25,490 bases of DNA from Alteromonas_E sp964230255. Lineage in GTDB: Bacteria; Pseudomonadota; Gammaproteobacteria; Enterobacterales; Alteromonadaceae. The DNA lies in the NCBI GenBank assembly GCA_964230255.1, contig CAXRGW010000085.1, forward strand, positions 1 to 25,490. The letters run 5' to 3'. The notes below the pieces were generated by a model. The model was not told the DNA's origin and did no database searches. It saw only the letters and a list, made by a program, of their open reading frames with translations. Shown here piece after piece: positions 16,310 to 23,662 of this stretch. The position numbers were made by a program, and so were the translations under genes. The first letter of the stretch is position 1; every line of letters starts with the position of its first letter.

Positions 16310-17338
16310 TTACAAGTGTTTTTGGAACCAATCGGTTATCTCGCTCAAAGCCTGTTGGCGGTTAATCCGCAAATTATGATCATCTTCAGGGTAAATAATT
16401 AACTCATGAGAAATGTTTAATTCAGTCAATGTATTCGCCATGTTTATTGATTGAAACACGCCGACTCTTTTGTCCTTTTCTCCATGGATCAGAAGAATTG
16501 GGAAATCGACATTCAGTTCATCAATCCACAGTAGGGCAGACCTTGCAGTTAGTGCGGAGGTTTTGTCTTTTTGATAGTCTGGAATGCGCTTAATGTAAAC
16601 GTTTTCCATTTCTGGCCGGAAGGTTAATCCTGCGGCTAAATCAGTGTCTCCAGCAACTGTAACTAGGGCTTTAACCTCGACTCCTGCTTTGATAGATAGG
16701 TAGGATTGCATTGCACCTCTGCTCGCGCCCAGCATGCCGATCCTATTGGGGTCAGCGTGCGGTATAGTCGGGATAAGCTTGGCTAAATTGACCACATCGT
16801 TTACATCTTTGCCACCAAATTCGTCATCAAACAGCGGATCTGAGTGTCTACTTGAGCCGCGATATTGTGAACCGATGACAATAAAGCCCTCATTAACGAG
16901 AGGAAAGAGAGTAGCAAACATCTGTGCTAGGTTGACACTTCCATATCTGCCATTGCCCCCGCGGTTGTATATAACAACCGGTAACAATCCAACATGATTT
17001 TTAGGTTTAATCACAAATCCTTGAACGACTGTTCCATCCGATTGGTACAGGAATGTTTCGCAACTTAGTGACTCTCTATAGGTGCCATATAACGATTCTG
17101 GAAATCGTCTTTTAAAGTTTGCGAACGACTCTTCAACCTTTGCCTCATCCTCGAACCTTTTGGTTGCCCCCTGTCTTACAACGGTCAACCATTCTTCATA
17201 TGTAGAAGAAGGTTTTCTAAAACAGGTTCTTGCGTTTTCAAATGAGTCGGTCTTTACGTCTAAAGAATACGCGTGAACACCGGTAAAAATAGATATAAAT
17301 GCGGTAATTCCCAATAGGGTTTTTCTTAGATTCATCAT
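16310..17338 (-). CDS. Exported alpha/beta hydrolase, prolyl-oligopeptidase (S9)-like
   Basis: A 342-residue protein with a signal peptide (about residues 1-23, cleavage likely after VHA) and an alpha/beta-hydrolase fold of the S9 peptidase type. The oxyanion region is VVIYNRGGNGRYG, followed by GSQYRGS. The nucleophile is S206 in GASRGAM, the acid D289 in IHGEKDKRV and the base H321 in PEDDHNLR; order and spacing fit a complete triad. No N-terminal beta-propeller is present, so it is a short, stand-alone catalytic domain; it may be a peptidase or an esterase, and the substrate is unknown. The start ATGATG at 17338 has GGAA upstream. It diverges from the PadR gene, and its codon use looks more AT-rich than its neighbours (visual impression). 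Confidence 0.85.
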   Translation of the reverse strand: MMNLRKTLLGITAFISIFTGVHAYSLDVKTDSFENARTCFRKPSSTYEEWLTVVRQGATKRFEDEAKVEESFANFKRRFPESLYGTYRESLSCETFLYQSDGTVVQGFVIKPKNHVGLLPVVIYNRGGNGRYGSVNLAQMFATLFPLVNEGFIVIGSQYRGSSRHSDPLFDDEFGGKDVNDVVNLAKLIPTIPHADPNRIGMLGASRGAMQSYLSIKAGVEVKALVTVAGDTDLAAGLTFRPEMENVYIKRIPDYQKDKTSALTARSALLWIDELNVDFPILLIHGEKDKRVGVFQSINMANTLTELNISHELIIYPEDDHNLRINRQQALSEITDWFQKHL

Positions 17339-17456
17339 TATTCCGTTAATGTTTGATAGTAAATAAGCAAGCTCGAAGCCTAAGCGATCACCAATGGAAA
17401 TCCAAACTGTTTGTCAATAAAGTCTCAGAAAATGCCGTAAAAAATACAAAATAAAA

Positions 17457-17506
17457 CTACAAAGTAGAGGAAATTCTATCTATATTAACCACAAAGTAGA
17501 GTAAAT
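17457..17506. promoter_or_regulatory. Two operator-like direct repeats upstream of padR
   Basis: ACAAAGTAGAG occurs at 17459-17469 and again at 17491-17501. Each copy extends to a 16-base match with one mismatch, and the copies are exactly 32 bases apart, about three helical turns. The first copy lies in a perfect palindrome CTACAAAGTAG (17457-17467) and the second in CCACAAAGTAG (17489-17499) with one changed base. A TATATT box (17481-17486) lies between them. Position and symmetry suggest binding sites for the PadR-type regulator encoded 10 bases downstream. Confidence 0.6.
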
Positions 17507-17515
17507 AATGTTTTA

Positions 17516-17842
17516 ATGATGGATAAAAAGTATTTAGGTGAGTTAGAGCAGGTCCTGCTGCTAACCATACTGCGCTTAAACAACCGCACCTATGGAGTGG
17601 AGATCCGCCAAGCCATGCTTGATCTAATCAATCGCGACATAAGCATTGGCGCGTTGTACACCACATTGGGTCGACTAGAGTCAAAAGGACTGGTCAATTC
17701 TGCGATGGGAGAAGCCTCGCCAGAGCGCGGGGGTAGAGCGAAGAAATACTATTCTGTTTCAGCTCAAGGGCAAACCGCGTTGAAAAGCAGCTTGTCTGGT
17801 ATTTCAACCCTCAGTGAAGGCTTGAGTTTGAGGGCGGCGTAA
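17516..17842 (+). CDS. PadR-family transcriptional regulator
   Basis: A 108-residue winged-helix protein of the PadR family (PF03551), single-domain type without the long C-terminal coiled coil of classic PadR. Residues 8-95 hold the typical GELEQVLLLTILRL, YGVEIRQ, ISIGALYTTLGRLESKGLV, and the wing with GGRAKKYYSVSAQGQ. Family members are usually repressors of their own operon. The start is ATGATG at 17516; the ribosome-binding site is weak, and a two-codon reading frame ATG-TTT-TAA (17508-17516) ends on the start, possibly feeding re-initiation. The next gene starts 2 bases after its stop, so they form one operon. Small PadR proteins of this kind are often next to membrane proteins with a permease prefix domain, which fits the neighbour. 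Confidence 0.93.
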   Translation: MMDKKYLGELEQVLLLTILRLNNRTYGVEIRQAMLDLINRDISIGALYTTLGRLESKGLVNSAMGEASPERGGRAKKYYSVSAQGQTALKSSLSGISTLSEGLSLRAA

Positions 17843-17844
17843 AG

Positions 17845-18534
17845 ATGAACTCATCCCCCTTAATTAAACAACCCGTCGGATCACCCCCCACCGAGTTGCC
17901 GGCAATTATTGAAAGACTTTTACAGTGGTCGACGCCGGCCGAACTTTTTATCCCAATAGCTGGAGATTGTGAAGAGGAGTACTGTGCTCGGCGGCAGATT
18001 AACCCAACGTCTGCTGGCCTTTGGCTAGCGGTCCAAACGTTCAAAATTGTAATGCGCTTTGCATTTCACACCCAACGAGGAACTTGTATGTTTTTATTCG
18101 CACTAGTATTGCTAGCAGCTGCGGTTGTAATGGTTTTTGTTTTAAGCGGCGAACTGAGCATGTTTTTCAACATGCCAAGTTTTCTGTTAGTTGTGCCTCC
18201 CGCAATAGCATTTGCCCGAGTTAGCGCAACGGGCGAGGTCTTTAAGGGGGCAATCAACGCCTTGTTCAACAGTCAATCGACATTTGATCAGAAGACGTCT
18301 GCGCAATACCGAGGGGTGTTTTCAGCGATGGCCAAAAGTGCCATGATCCTGGGCTGGTTTGGCGTCGTTACCGGTTGTATCGCGATCGCGTCTAACGTAG
18401 AGCCAGAAGTATTTAGTCAAGTTATTGGGCCAGCAACTGCAGTGTGCTTATTAACCTTGTTATATGCGTTAATTGTCAAAGCGTTTTGCTTTTTGGCTGA
18501 GCTAAAAATACAGTCGCAGGTGGTAGATTATTAG
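17845..18534 (+). CDS. Permease-prefix/MotA-like fusion membrane protein, PadR partner
   Basis: A 229-residue protein that looks like a two-part fusion. Residues 20-70 (ERLLQWSTPAELFIPIAGDCEEEY and the following QINPTSAGLWLAVQTF) resemble the cytoplasmic permease prefix domain found in front of FtsX-like permeases (ADOP type) that neighbour PadR genes. Residues 81-220 instead resemble a shortened MotA/PomA stator subunit, with helices at about 81-102, 109-127, 163-184 and 192-218. SGELSMFFNMPSFLLVV parallels GGSIGMFVDVTSILIVV of PomA, and VIGPATAVCLLTLLYALI parallels the PomA TM4 sequence AIGPAMAVALLTTLYGAI. The cytoplasmic loop is only about 35 residues against about 100 in MotA, and the TM3 proline of MotA is replaced (KSAMILGWFG), while the TM4 proline is kept. 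A motor role is unlikely. Similarities are from memory, not a search. Confidence 0.75.
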   Translation: MNSSPLIKQPVGSPPTELPAIIERLLQWSTPAELFIPIAGDCEEEYCARRQINPTSAGLWLAVQTFKIVMRFAFHTQRGTCMFLFALVLLAAAVVMVFVLSGELSMFFNMPSFLLVVPPAIAFARVSATGEVFKGAINALFNSQSTFDQKTSAQYRGVFSAMAKSAMILGWFGVVTGCIAIASNVEPEVFSQVIGPATAVCLLTLLYALIVKAFCFLAELKIQSQVVDY

Positions 18535-20321
18535 TCTGCCGACTTGCGTAGCTGCGCGGCCCATAAAGCAGCATAAGCGCCTTGTTTATCCAATAAGCTT
18601 TGATGGTCGCCTTGTTCAATAATCTGACCTTTGTCGAGCACGATAATCTTGTCAGCATCAACAATAGTGGAGAGGCGGTGGGCTATCATAATACTCGTAT
18701 GACCTTGCGCAATTTCGTGAAGTGCCGCCAAAATAGCCTGTTCTGATTGAGAGTCTAACGACGATGTGGCTTCATCAAACACCATGATCGGTGGGCGTTT
18801 GAGAATGGTCCGTGCAATAGCCACACGTTGTTTCTCACCGCCAGATAGTTTCAGACCACGTTCGCCTACAGCAGTATTTCCACCTTCAGGTAAACCCGCG
18901 ATAAATTTGTCTAAGTGGGCCAAGCGAATGGCTTCGGCAACTTCTTCATCGCTGGCTTCTGGTTGGCCATAACGAATATTTTCTTCAATGGTGTCGTTAA
19001 ATAACACTGTGTCTTGCGGCACGATGCCTATGTGTTTGCGCACCGACGCTTGCGTCACATCGGCTAGTGATGCACCGTCGATGGCTACCGCGCCACTTTG
19101 CGGGTCGTAGAAGCGAAATAACAGTTTAACGATTGTTGATTTGCCTGAACCACTCTCTCCGACAATGGCTACTTTAGAGCCTGGAGCAACGCTAAAGCTC
19201 ACGCCGCTCAATATTTGTCTGTCAGCTCGATAACCAAATGAGACGTTATCAAATACAATCGTACCTTTACTAACGCTCAAGTCTTGGGCGTTTTCAGAAT
19301 CTGTCACCTGTGGCTTTTTAGCGAGTAAATCAAATAGGTTCTCGATATTAGCCAACGATCCCCGAATTTCTCGATACACAAATCCTAAGAAATTTAGCGG
19401 CATGAAGATTTGCATGGTAAATGCGTTAATTAGCACAAAATCACCAATAGTCATGATGCCATTGGCGACGTTAATCGACGCCATTGCCATCATGCTGGTC
19501 ATGGCTGCGGCGATGATAAAGGCTTGCCCACCATTTAACGCAAACAGTGACAAACGGTTTTTGCGTCGTGCTGTCTCCCACGCAGCCAAACTGCTGTCAT
19601 AGCGGTTAGCTTCGTATTGCTCATTATTGAAGTACTTGACTGTTTCGAAGTTCAATAAGCTGTCGACGGCACGAGTATTGGTGCTGTTATCTGCTTGATT
19701 AACTTCGCGCACGAAGCGTGTACGCCAGTCAGTGGCTTTCACTGAAAAGCTTACGTACAGCACTACCGAGCTCAGGATTATCGCTGCAAAAGTAAAGCCG
19801 TAGTTATAGAAGAGTATGCCCACTACCATGATGATTTCGAGTAACGTGGGCCCAATGTTAAACACCATAAAGCGCATTAAAAAGCTGATGCCGCTTGAGC
19901 CACGTTCAATGTCCCGAGAGAGCCCACCGGTCTGGCGGCTTAAATGAAAATCTAAATCCAGCTTGTGCAAGTGCTTAAAAACCGTCAGTCCCAATCGACG
20001 CATGGCGCGTTCGGTGACTCGACCGAACAAGGTGTCGCGGATCTCGCCAAACAACACATTGGCAAGGCGCAAGCCTCCATAGGCAATAATGAGTGCGATC
20101 GGCGCAACCAAAATTTGTTCAGCGGTGGTATTGAGATTCAGTGCGTCAACCGTATATTTGAGCACAAAAGGCAAACCAACACTGGCGATTTTAGCGGCAA
20201 CTAAGCACAAAATCGCAAGCCAAACGCGTTGCTTGAATTCAGTGAGGTACGGCCAAAGCTGCTTGAATATTCGCCAATTGATTGGCTTGTCTTGGTCATT
20301 GTTAGCGCGGGAGCGACGCAT
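18531..20321 (-). CDS. Atm1-type ABC exporter (fused membrane and ATPase domains)
   Basis: A 596-residue half-transporter that should work as a homodimer in the inner membrane. Six membrane helices lie in about residues 30-320, and the ATPase follows, with Walker A GESGSGKST, signature LSGGEKQR, Walker B IMVFDEATSSLD and the switch histidine in IAHRLS. The segment NTRAVDSLLNFETVKYFNNE between helices 4 and 5 is the hallmark of the Atm1/ABCB7/HMT1 group, which in characterised members exports glutathione-related or metal-glutathione compounds. Transported substrate here is unknown. It ends with a 4-base stop overlap (TTAG) against the MotA-like gene. The ribosome-binding site AGAG before ATG 20321 is weak. 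Confidence 0.93.
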   Translation of the reverse strand: MRRSRANNDQDKPINWRIFKQLWPYLTEFKQRVWLAILCLVAAKIASVGLPFVLKYTVDALNLNTTAEQILVAPIALIIAYGGLRLANVLFGEIRDTLFGRVTERAMRRLGLTVFKHLHKLDLDFHLSRQTGGLSRDIERGSSGISFLMRFMVFNIGPTLLEIIMVVGILFYNYGFTFAAIILSSVVLYVSFSVKATDWRTRFVREVNQADNSTNTRAVDSLLNFETVKYFNNEQYEANRYDSSLAAWETARRKNRLSLFALNGGQAFIIAAAMTSMMAMASINVANGIMTIGDFVLINAFTMQIFMPLNFLGFVYREIRGSLANIENLFDLLAKKPQVTDSENAQDLSVSKGTIVFDNVSFGYRADRQILSGVSFSVAPGSKVAIVGESGSGKSTIVKLLFRFYDPQSGAVAIDGASLADVTQASVRKHIGIVPQDTVLFNDTIEENIRYGQPEASDEEVAEAIRLAHLDKFIAGLPEGGNTAVGERGLKLSGGEKQRVAIARTILKRPPIMVFDEATSSLDSQSEQAILAALHEIAQGHTSIMIAHRLSTIVDADKIIVLDKGQIIEQGDHQSLLDKQGAYAALWAAQLRKSAD

Positions 20322-20508
20322 AAGCTCTCTACAGTTAAATCAGACGTTACCAGTGTGCCACAACTTGGTTTATTTCGTTATTCGCAAAACAAATTTGCTA
20401 TGCCAAGCAATCCAATATTCAGTTTTTCTCGAATAATTTTGTAACAAAGTTCGGATTTAAGTTGATCAATAATTCGCCTAAGCTGGAGGGTGACATAAGG
20501 AGAACATC

Positions 20509-21252
20509 ATGCGCGATTTGCAAAAGTTAGTCGGTGGCCTGTCTAAATCAGGCGCTTTAAGTGGCTTTTTAGGCGGTGTAGCTGGCGGCGGTTTAACCAG
20601 TATGGTGGCAAGTAAGAAAGGCCGTAAAACGGGTAAAAAAGCACTCAAGTATGGAGCGCTTGCTGCGGTTGGTGGTTTAGCTTGGAAAGCTTACAAGCAA
20701 TATTCGGCCAACCAACAAAGCAATCAGCAGGGCCAACAATACCAAGGTCAACCGCAACAAAATTATCAGCAGCCACAGCAGACTCAAGCACTAGCAGTAG
20801 ACACTTACACGCCCGATCCACGTCGAGTACAGGGACAAACCTTTGATTTCGCGCCAGCCACTATCACTCAACAATCGTTTGAAGAAGTAGTAGATGAAAG
20901 TAATGAAGGTGGGCAACTTATACTGATGCGCGCGATGATCGCAGCAGCATATGCCGACGGTCATATTGATGAGAATGAACGGCAGAATATTTTCAATCAG
21001 GTTGAGAATATGGAATTGAGCATGGAAGAGAAAGCCATGTTGTTCGACGAACTGCGCAAACCAATGTCAATGAATGAACTTGTTGCCGCAGTGCCCGATG
21101 CGCAAACGGGTATTGAAGTTTATGCAGCCAGTGCCAGTGCAATAGATTTGGAGCAGCCAGTGTCTGGTCAGTATTTACAGGCGCTTGCTAATCAATTGTG
21201 TTTACCGAGAGAGTTGGTGACTAGTATTCATCAGCAATTGCAAACCCCGTAA
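20509..21252 (+). CDS. DUF533 (YebE-like) protein with TerB-like domain
   Basis: A 247-residue protein of the DUF533 family. The N-terminus (about 10-65) is glycine-rich and hydrophobic with a basic turn (GGVAGGGLTSMVASKKGRK, then YGALAAVGGLAWKAY), probably one or two membrane-associated helices. Next comes a Gln/Asn-rich linker (67-95, repeated QQ and YQ). The C-terminal part (about 135-245) is helical and TerB-like, with LILMRAMIAAAYADGHIDENER and a cluster of acidic residues. E. coli YebE has the same layout but a shorter linker; its function is not established, although it responds to envelope stress. The start is secure: AAGGAG lies 7 bases before the ATG. The 187-base region upstream has no gene and no clear promoter I can defend. 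Confidence 0.9.
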   Translation: MRDLQKLVGGLSKSGALSGFLGGVAGGGLTSMVASKKGRKTGKKALKYGALAAVGGLAWKAYKQYSANQQSNQQGQQYQGQPQQNYQQPQQTQALAVDTYTPDPRRVQGQTFDFAPATITQQSFEEVVDESNEGGQLILMRAMIAAAYADGHIDENERQNIFNQVENMELSMEEKAMLFDELRKPMSMNELVAAVPDAQTGIEVYAASASAIDLEQPVSGQYLQALANQLCLPRELVTSIHQQLQTP

Positions 21253-21284
21253 CCACTGAGTTATAGTCAAACTCAGCAATAAAA

Positions 21285-21405
21285 CTAGCTCCGAGCCTGT
21301 CTCTCTAAGTAGAAATAAACGTTTTATATGAGATTCAGGCCAGCACATTGGATTGAGATGTGCGCGGGTTGGCCAAGAAATTTGCCAGCCTCCCGAAAGC
21401 TCAAG
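21285..21405 (+). ncRNA. Molybdenum cofactor (Moco) riboswitch
   Basis: The leader of moaA has the conserved Moco RNA motif. CTCCGAGCCTG (21289-21299) begins it. GCCTG (21295-21299) pairs with CAGGC (21336-21340), GCACAT (21343-21348) pairs with ATGTGC (21358-21363), and GGTTGGC (21367-21373) pairs with GCCAGCC (21384-21390) around an AAGAAATTT loop. It closes with CTCCCGAAAG, as in the E. coli moaA leader. The last conserved bases lie about 25 bases before the moaA start codon, so binding of Moco probably controls translation or early termination of moaA. The extra GCACAT/ATGTGC stem favours the molybdenum type over the tungsten (Tuco) variant, an inference from the published class difference. 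Confidence 0.88.
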
Positions 21406-21428
21406 CTTTAATTTGGAAAGGTGTTAAC

Positions 21429-22397
21429 GTGCTCGAAGATAAATTTGGCCGCAAATTTAGGTATTTGCGGCTGTCTATTACTGATGTTTGCAACTATCGT
21501 TGCGACTACTGCTTGCCTGACGGTTATCAAGGGGATAAGCCTGAAGGTTTTTTGTCGCTTAACGAAATAGATATCTTAGTCAGTGCCTTTGCCAATTTAG
21601 GTACAGAAAAGGTGCGTATTACCGGCGGTGAACCGAGCCTGCGAAAAGATTTAACCGACATTATTGCCCGCATTAAGCAGCATCCAAAAATCAAACATGT
21701 TGCCCTGACTACCAATGGTTTTTTGTTAGAAAAACAAGTAGAACGTTGGGTAATTGCTGGCTTAGATTCAATTAATATCAGTATCGATAGCCTGGATCCG
21801 GCAATGTTCAACGCCATCACAGGGCATGACCATCTAGACCGCATTTTACGTGGTATAGATAAAGCGCTCGCGTTGGGCATAAAGGTCAAAGTCAATGCGG
21901 TTTTAATGCGCAAATTGAATCAACGTTCACTCCAAGCGTTTCTCGATTGGATCAAACAGGTTCCTATTACGCTGCGCTTCATAGAACTGATGCAAACGGG
22001 TGATAATAAGGCGCTGTTCGATGCCCAACATGTGTGTGGTGAACCTCTCAAACAAACACTCCTTACTCAAGGTTGGGTCCCAGTATTACGCGACAAAGCG
22101 GCAGGCCCTGCGCAGGAATTTTCGCACGCCGAATACGCAGGGAAAATAGGCCTTATTATGCCGTATAGCAAAGACTTTTGTGCCACCTGTAATCGTTTAA
22201 GAGTCACAGCAAAAGGTAACCTGCACCTGTGTTTATTTGCCGACAATGGCTTGTCATTACGCGAGGAATTAGCGTCTGGTGATGTAGCGCAAGTTGAGCA
22301 ACGCTTAATCAATCTGTTAGGTGATAAGCATGCTACACATTATTTAGACGAAGGCTTTACCGGTGCGACTAAACACCTTGCGATGCTCGGAGGTTAA
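21429..22397 (+). CDS. moaA: GTP 3',8-cyclase (MoaA), Moco biosynthesis step 1
   Basis: A 322-residue radical-SAM enzyme that, with MoaC, converts GTP to cyclic pyranopterin monophosphate. The N-terminal cluster motif is C21xxxC25xxC28 (DVCNYRCDYCLPDG), the SAM-binding segment is ITGGEPSLRKD (64-74), and the second [4Fe-4S] cluster is held by C251, C254 and C268 (DFCATCNRLRV and LHLCLF). It ends in the conserved C-terminal Gly-Gly. The start is the GTG at 21429, because GGAAAGG sits 7 bases upstream and it gives the usual N-terminus; an upstream extension of 23 codons would lie inside the riboswitch. The other moa genes are not in the window. The acetyltransferase gene begins directly after the stop. 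Confidence 0.97.
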   Translation: MLEDKFGRKFRYLRLSITDVCNYRCDYCLPDGYQGDKPEGFLSLNEIDILVSAFANLGTEKVRITGGEPSLRKDLTDIIARIKQHPKIKHVALTTNGFLLEKQVERWVIAGLDSINISIDSLDPAMFNAITGHDHLDRILRGIDKALALGIKVKVNAVLMRKLNQRSLQAFLDWIKQVPITLRFIELMQTGDNKALFDAQHVCGEPLKQTLLTQGWVPVLRDKAAGPAQEFSHAEYAGKIGLIMPYSKDFCATCNRLRVTAKGNLHLCLFADNGLSLREELASGDVAQVEQRLINLLGDKHATHYLDEGFTGATKHLAMLGG

Positions 22398-22940
22398 ATG
22401 GTTACTGTAGAACCAACTACGCGTTTGAGTTTTCGTTTGCTCGAACCCAATACTGAAGACGGCAAGTTGCTCTGGCAGCTCGACCAAGACCCAGAAGTTA
22501 TGCATTTTATCAACGGCGGTAAGCCCACGTCAAAAACTGAGATTGAACAGGTAGTTCTGCCGCGCTTAGCCAGTTATAGCAACGCTGTTTCTGGCTGGGG
22601 AATGTGGGGCATCTTTAGCCAAAAAGAGTTTGTCGGTTGGATTTTGGTGCGACCGATGGATTTCTTCAGTGACCAGCCACAACTTGCGAATCTCGAATTG
22701 GGCTGGCGATTTATGCGTTCTACATGGGGGCGGGGTATTGCAACCGAGGCTGCGCAACAAGTCATGCAATCAATTCGAATGCAAACGGGTGTTACCTTGT
22801 TTAGTGCGATCGCCGTCAAGGAGAATACGGCGTCGATCAGGATCATGCAAAAACTCGGCATGCAGTTTAAGCGGTCAGGCATACACCACGACCCTCTTGG
22901 TGATATGCAAGTCGATACGTACGAAGTGAAACTCGATTAA
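22398..22940 (+). CDS. GNAT-family N-acetyltransferase (RimJ/RimL-like)
   Basis: A 180-residue protein of the GNAT superfamily (Acetyltransf_3 type). It begins with the usual RLSFRLLEPNTEDG strand-helix start, has DPEVMHFINGG, then WGMWGIF and ELGWRFMRSTWGRGIATEAA, where WGRGIAT is the acetyl-CoA pyrophosphate loop (about 114-120). It ends with KENTASIRIMQKLGMQF, the typical motif B. The substrate cannot be read from sequence; relatives modify small molecules or protein N-termini. Its ATG abuts the moaA TAA with no gap, and its ribosome-binding site (GGAGG) is made by the two glycine codons that end moaA, so the genes are coupled and under the Moco riboswitch. Confidence 0.93.
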   Translation: MVTVEPTTRLSFRLLEPNTEDGKLLWQLDQDPEVMHFINGGKPTSKTEIEQVVLPRLASYSNAVSGWGMWGIFSQKEFVGWILVRPMDFFSDQPQLANLELGWRFMRSTWGRGIATEAAQQVMQSIRMQTGVTLFSAIAVKENTASIRIMQKLGMQFKRSGIHHDPLGDMQVDTYEVKLD

Positions 22941-23012
22941 GACTAGGGGGCAACTTTTTCGCCATCCTATGCGTATAGCCTTTTAAGCGTTTCTATTTTA
23001 TAAGGAATAACT

Positions 23013-23645
23013 ATGAATCGCACTACTACGTTCGGTTTTGTATTGGTGTTTGCACTCAGTGGCTGCGTGAGTTGGGTATTCGCAAAAAGTCCGTTTAATG
23101 ACATGCCATCCGGCGAGTACAAACTCGACTTAACCCATGCCAGTATTGTCTGGAAAGTATCACATCTGGGGTTGTCTGATTACGTAGCACGTTTTGTCGA
23201 TTTCGATGCTACTATTATTTACGATGCGAATGACGTGACTGATAGTGAAGTGACTGCGAGTATCAACCCTCTTTCGATTCAAACCGCTTATCCTCTGGCA
23301 GATGAGAAAGACTTTAACCAAATCTTGGCCACAGACAAGTCGTGGTTTAATGCTGGCCAGTTTGCCAGTATTGATTTTCAATCGACCAAAATAACTATGA
23401 CGGGTGACAAAACCGCTGAAATGGCAGGTGTTTTAACTTTCTTGGGAGTGACCCAGCCAGTCACGTTAAGCGTTACCTTTAATGGCGCTATGTTACGTCA
23501 ACCTTTCAGCGGCAAACCAACCATGGGTTTTTCAGCTACCACAACGATTGAACGCTCGCAGTGGGGTATGTCCAAATATGTACCTCACATTGGCGACAGC
23601 GTTGAAATTATGATTGAAGGCGAATTTGCCAAGACTGATGAATAG
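23013..23645 (+). CDS. YceI-family lipocalin-like protein, first copy
   Basis: A 210-residue exported YceI protein, a lipocalin-like beta barrel that binds polyisoprenoid or quinone-type lipids in characterised members. The N-terminus is a signal peptide. ALSGC (lipobox, C18) suggests a lipoprotein, but a VFA cleavage site shortly after (about residue 24) would allow a soluble form, so location is uncertain. Mature signatures are YKLDLTHASIVWKVSHLGLSDYVARF, DKSWFNAGQFASIDFQS, GVLTFLGVTQPVTLSVTF and GFSATTTIERSQWGMSKYVPHIGDSVEI. AAGGAA precedes the ATG. It is the first gene of a three-gene unit with cytochrome b561 and a second YceI. Confidence 0.94.
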   Translation: MNRTTTFGFVLVFALSGCVSWVFAKSPFNDMPSGEYKLDLTHASIVWKVSHLGLSDYVARFVDFDATIIYDANDVTDSEVTASINPLSIQTAYPLADEKDFNQILATDKSWFNAGQFASIDFQSTKITMTGDKTAEMAGVLTFLGVTQPVTLSVTFNGAMLRQPFSGKPTMGFSATTTIERSQWGMSKYVPHIGDSVEIMIEGEFAKTDE

Positions 23646-23662
23646 TCCAGCGAACTGTGAAG

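Noticed and set aside
17508..17516. Two-codon leader frame ATG-TTT-TAA before padR
   Set aside because: Too short to distinguish from chance in an AT-rich leader; mentioned in the padR entry only.
17845..18534. Calling the PadR-linked protein a flagellar motor subunit
   Set aside because: It lacks the long cytoplasmic loop with the charged residues of MotA, lacks the TM3 proline, and has no MotB partner.
20089..20436. 115-codon plus-strand open frame
   Set aside because: Mostly antisense to the ABC exporter, ends in the intergenic region, and lacks a start signal or any motif.
20322..20508. Heat-shock (sigma-32) or CpxR control of the DUF533 gene
   Set aside because: I looked for both consensus patterns in the 187-base upstream region and found no acceptable match.
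21527..21913. 128-codon minus-strand open frame
   Set aside because: Shadow of moaA on the opposite strand; composition is that of a reversed gene.
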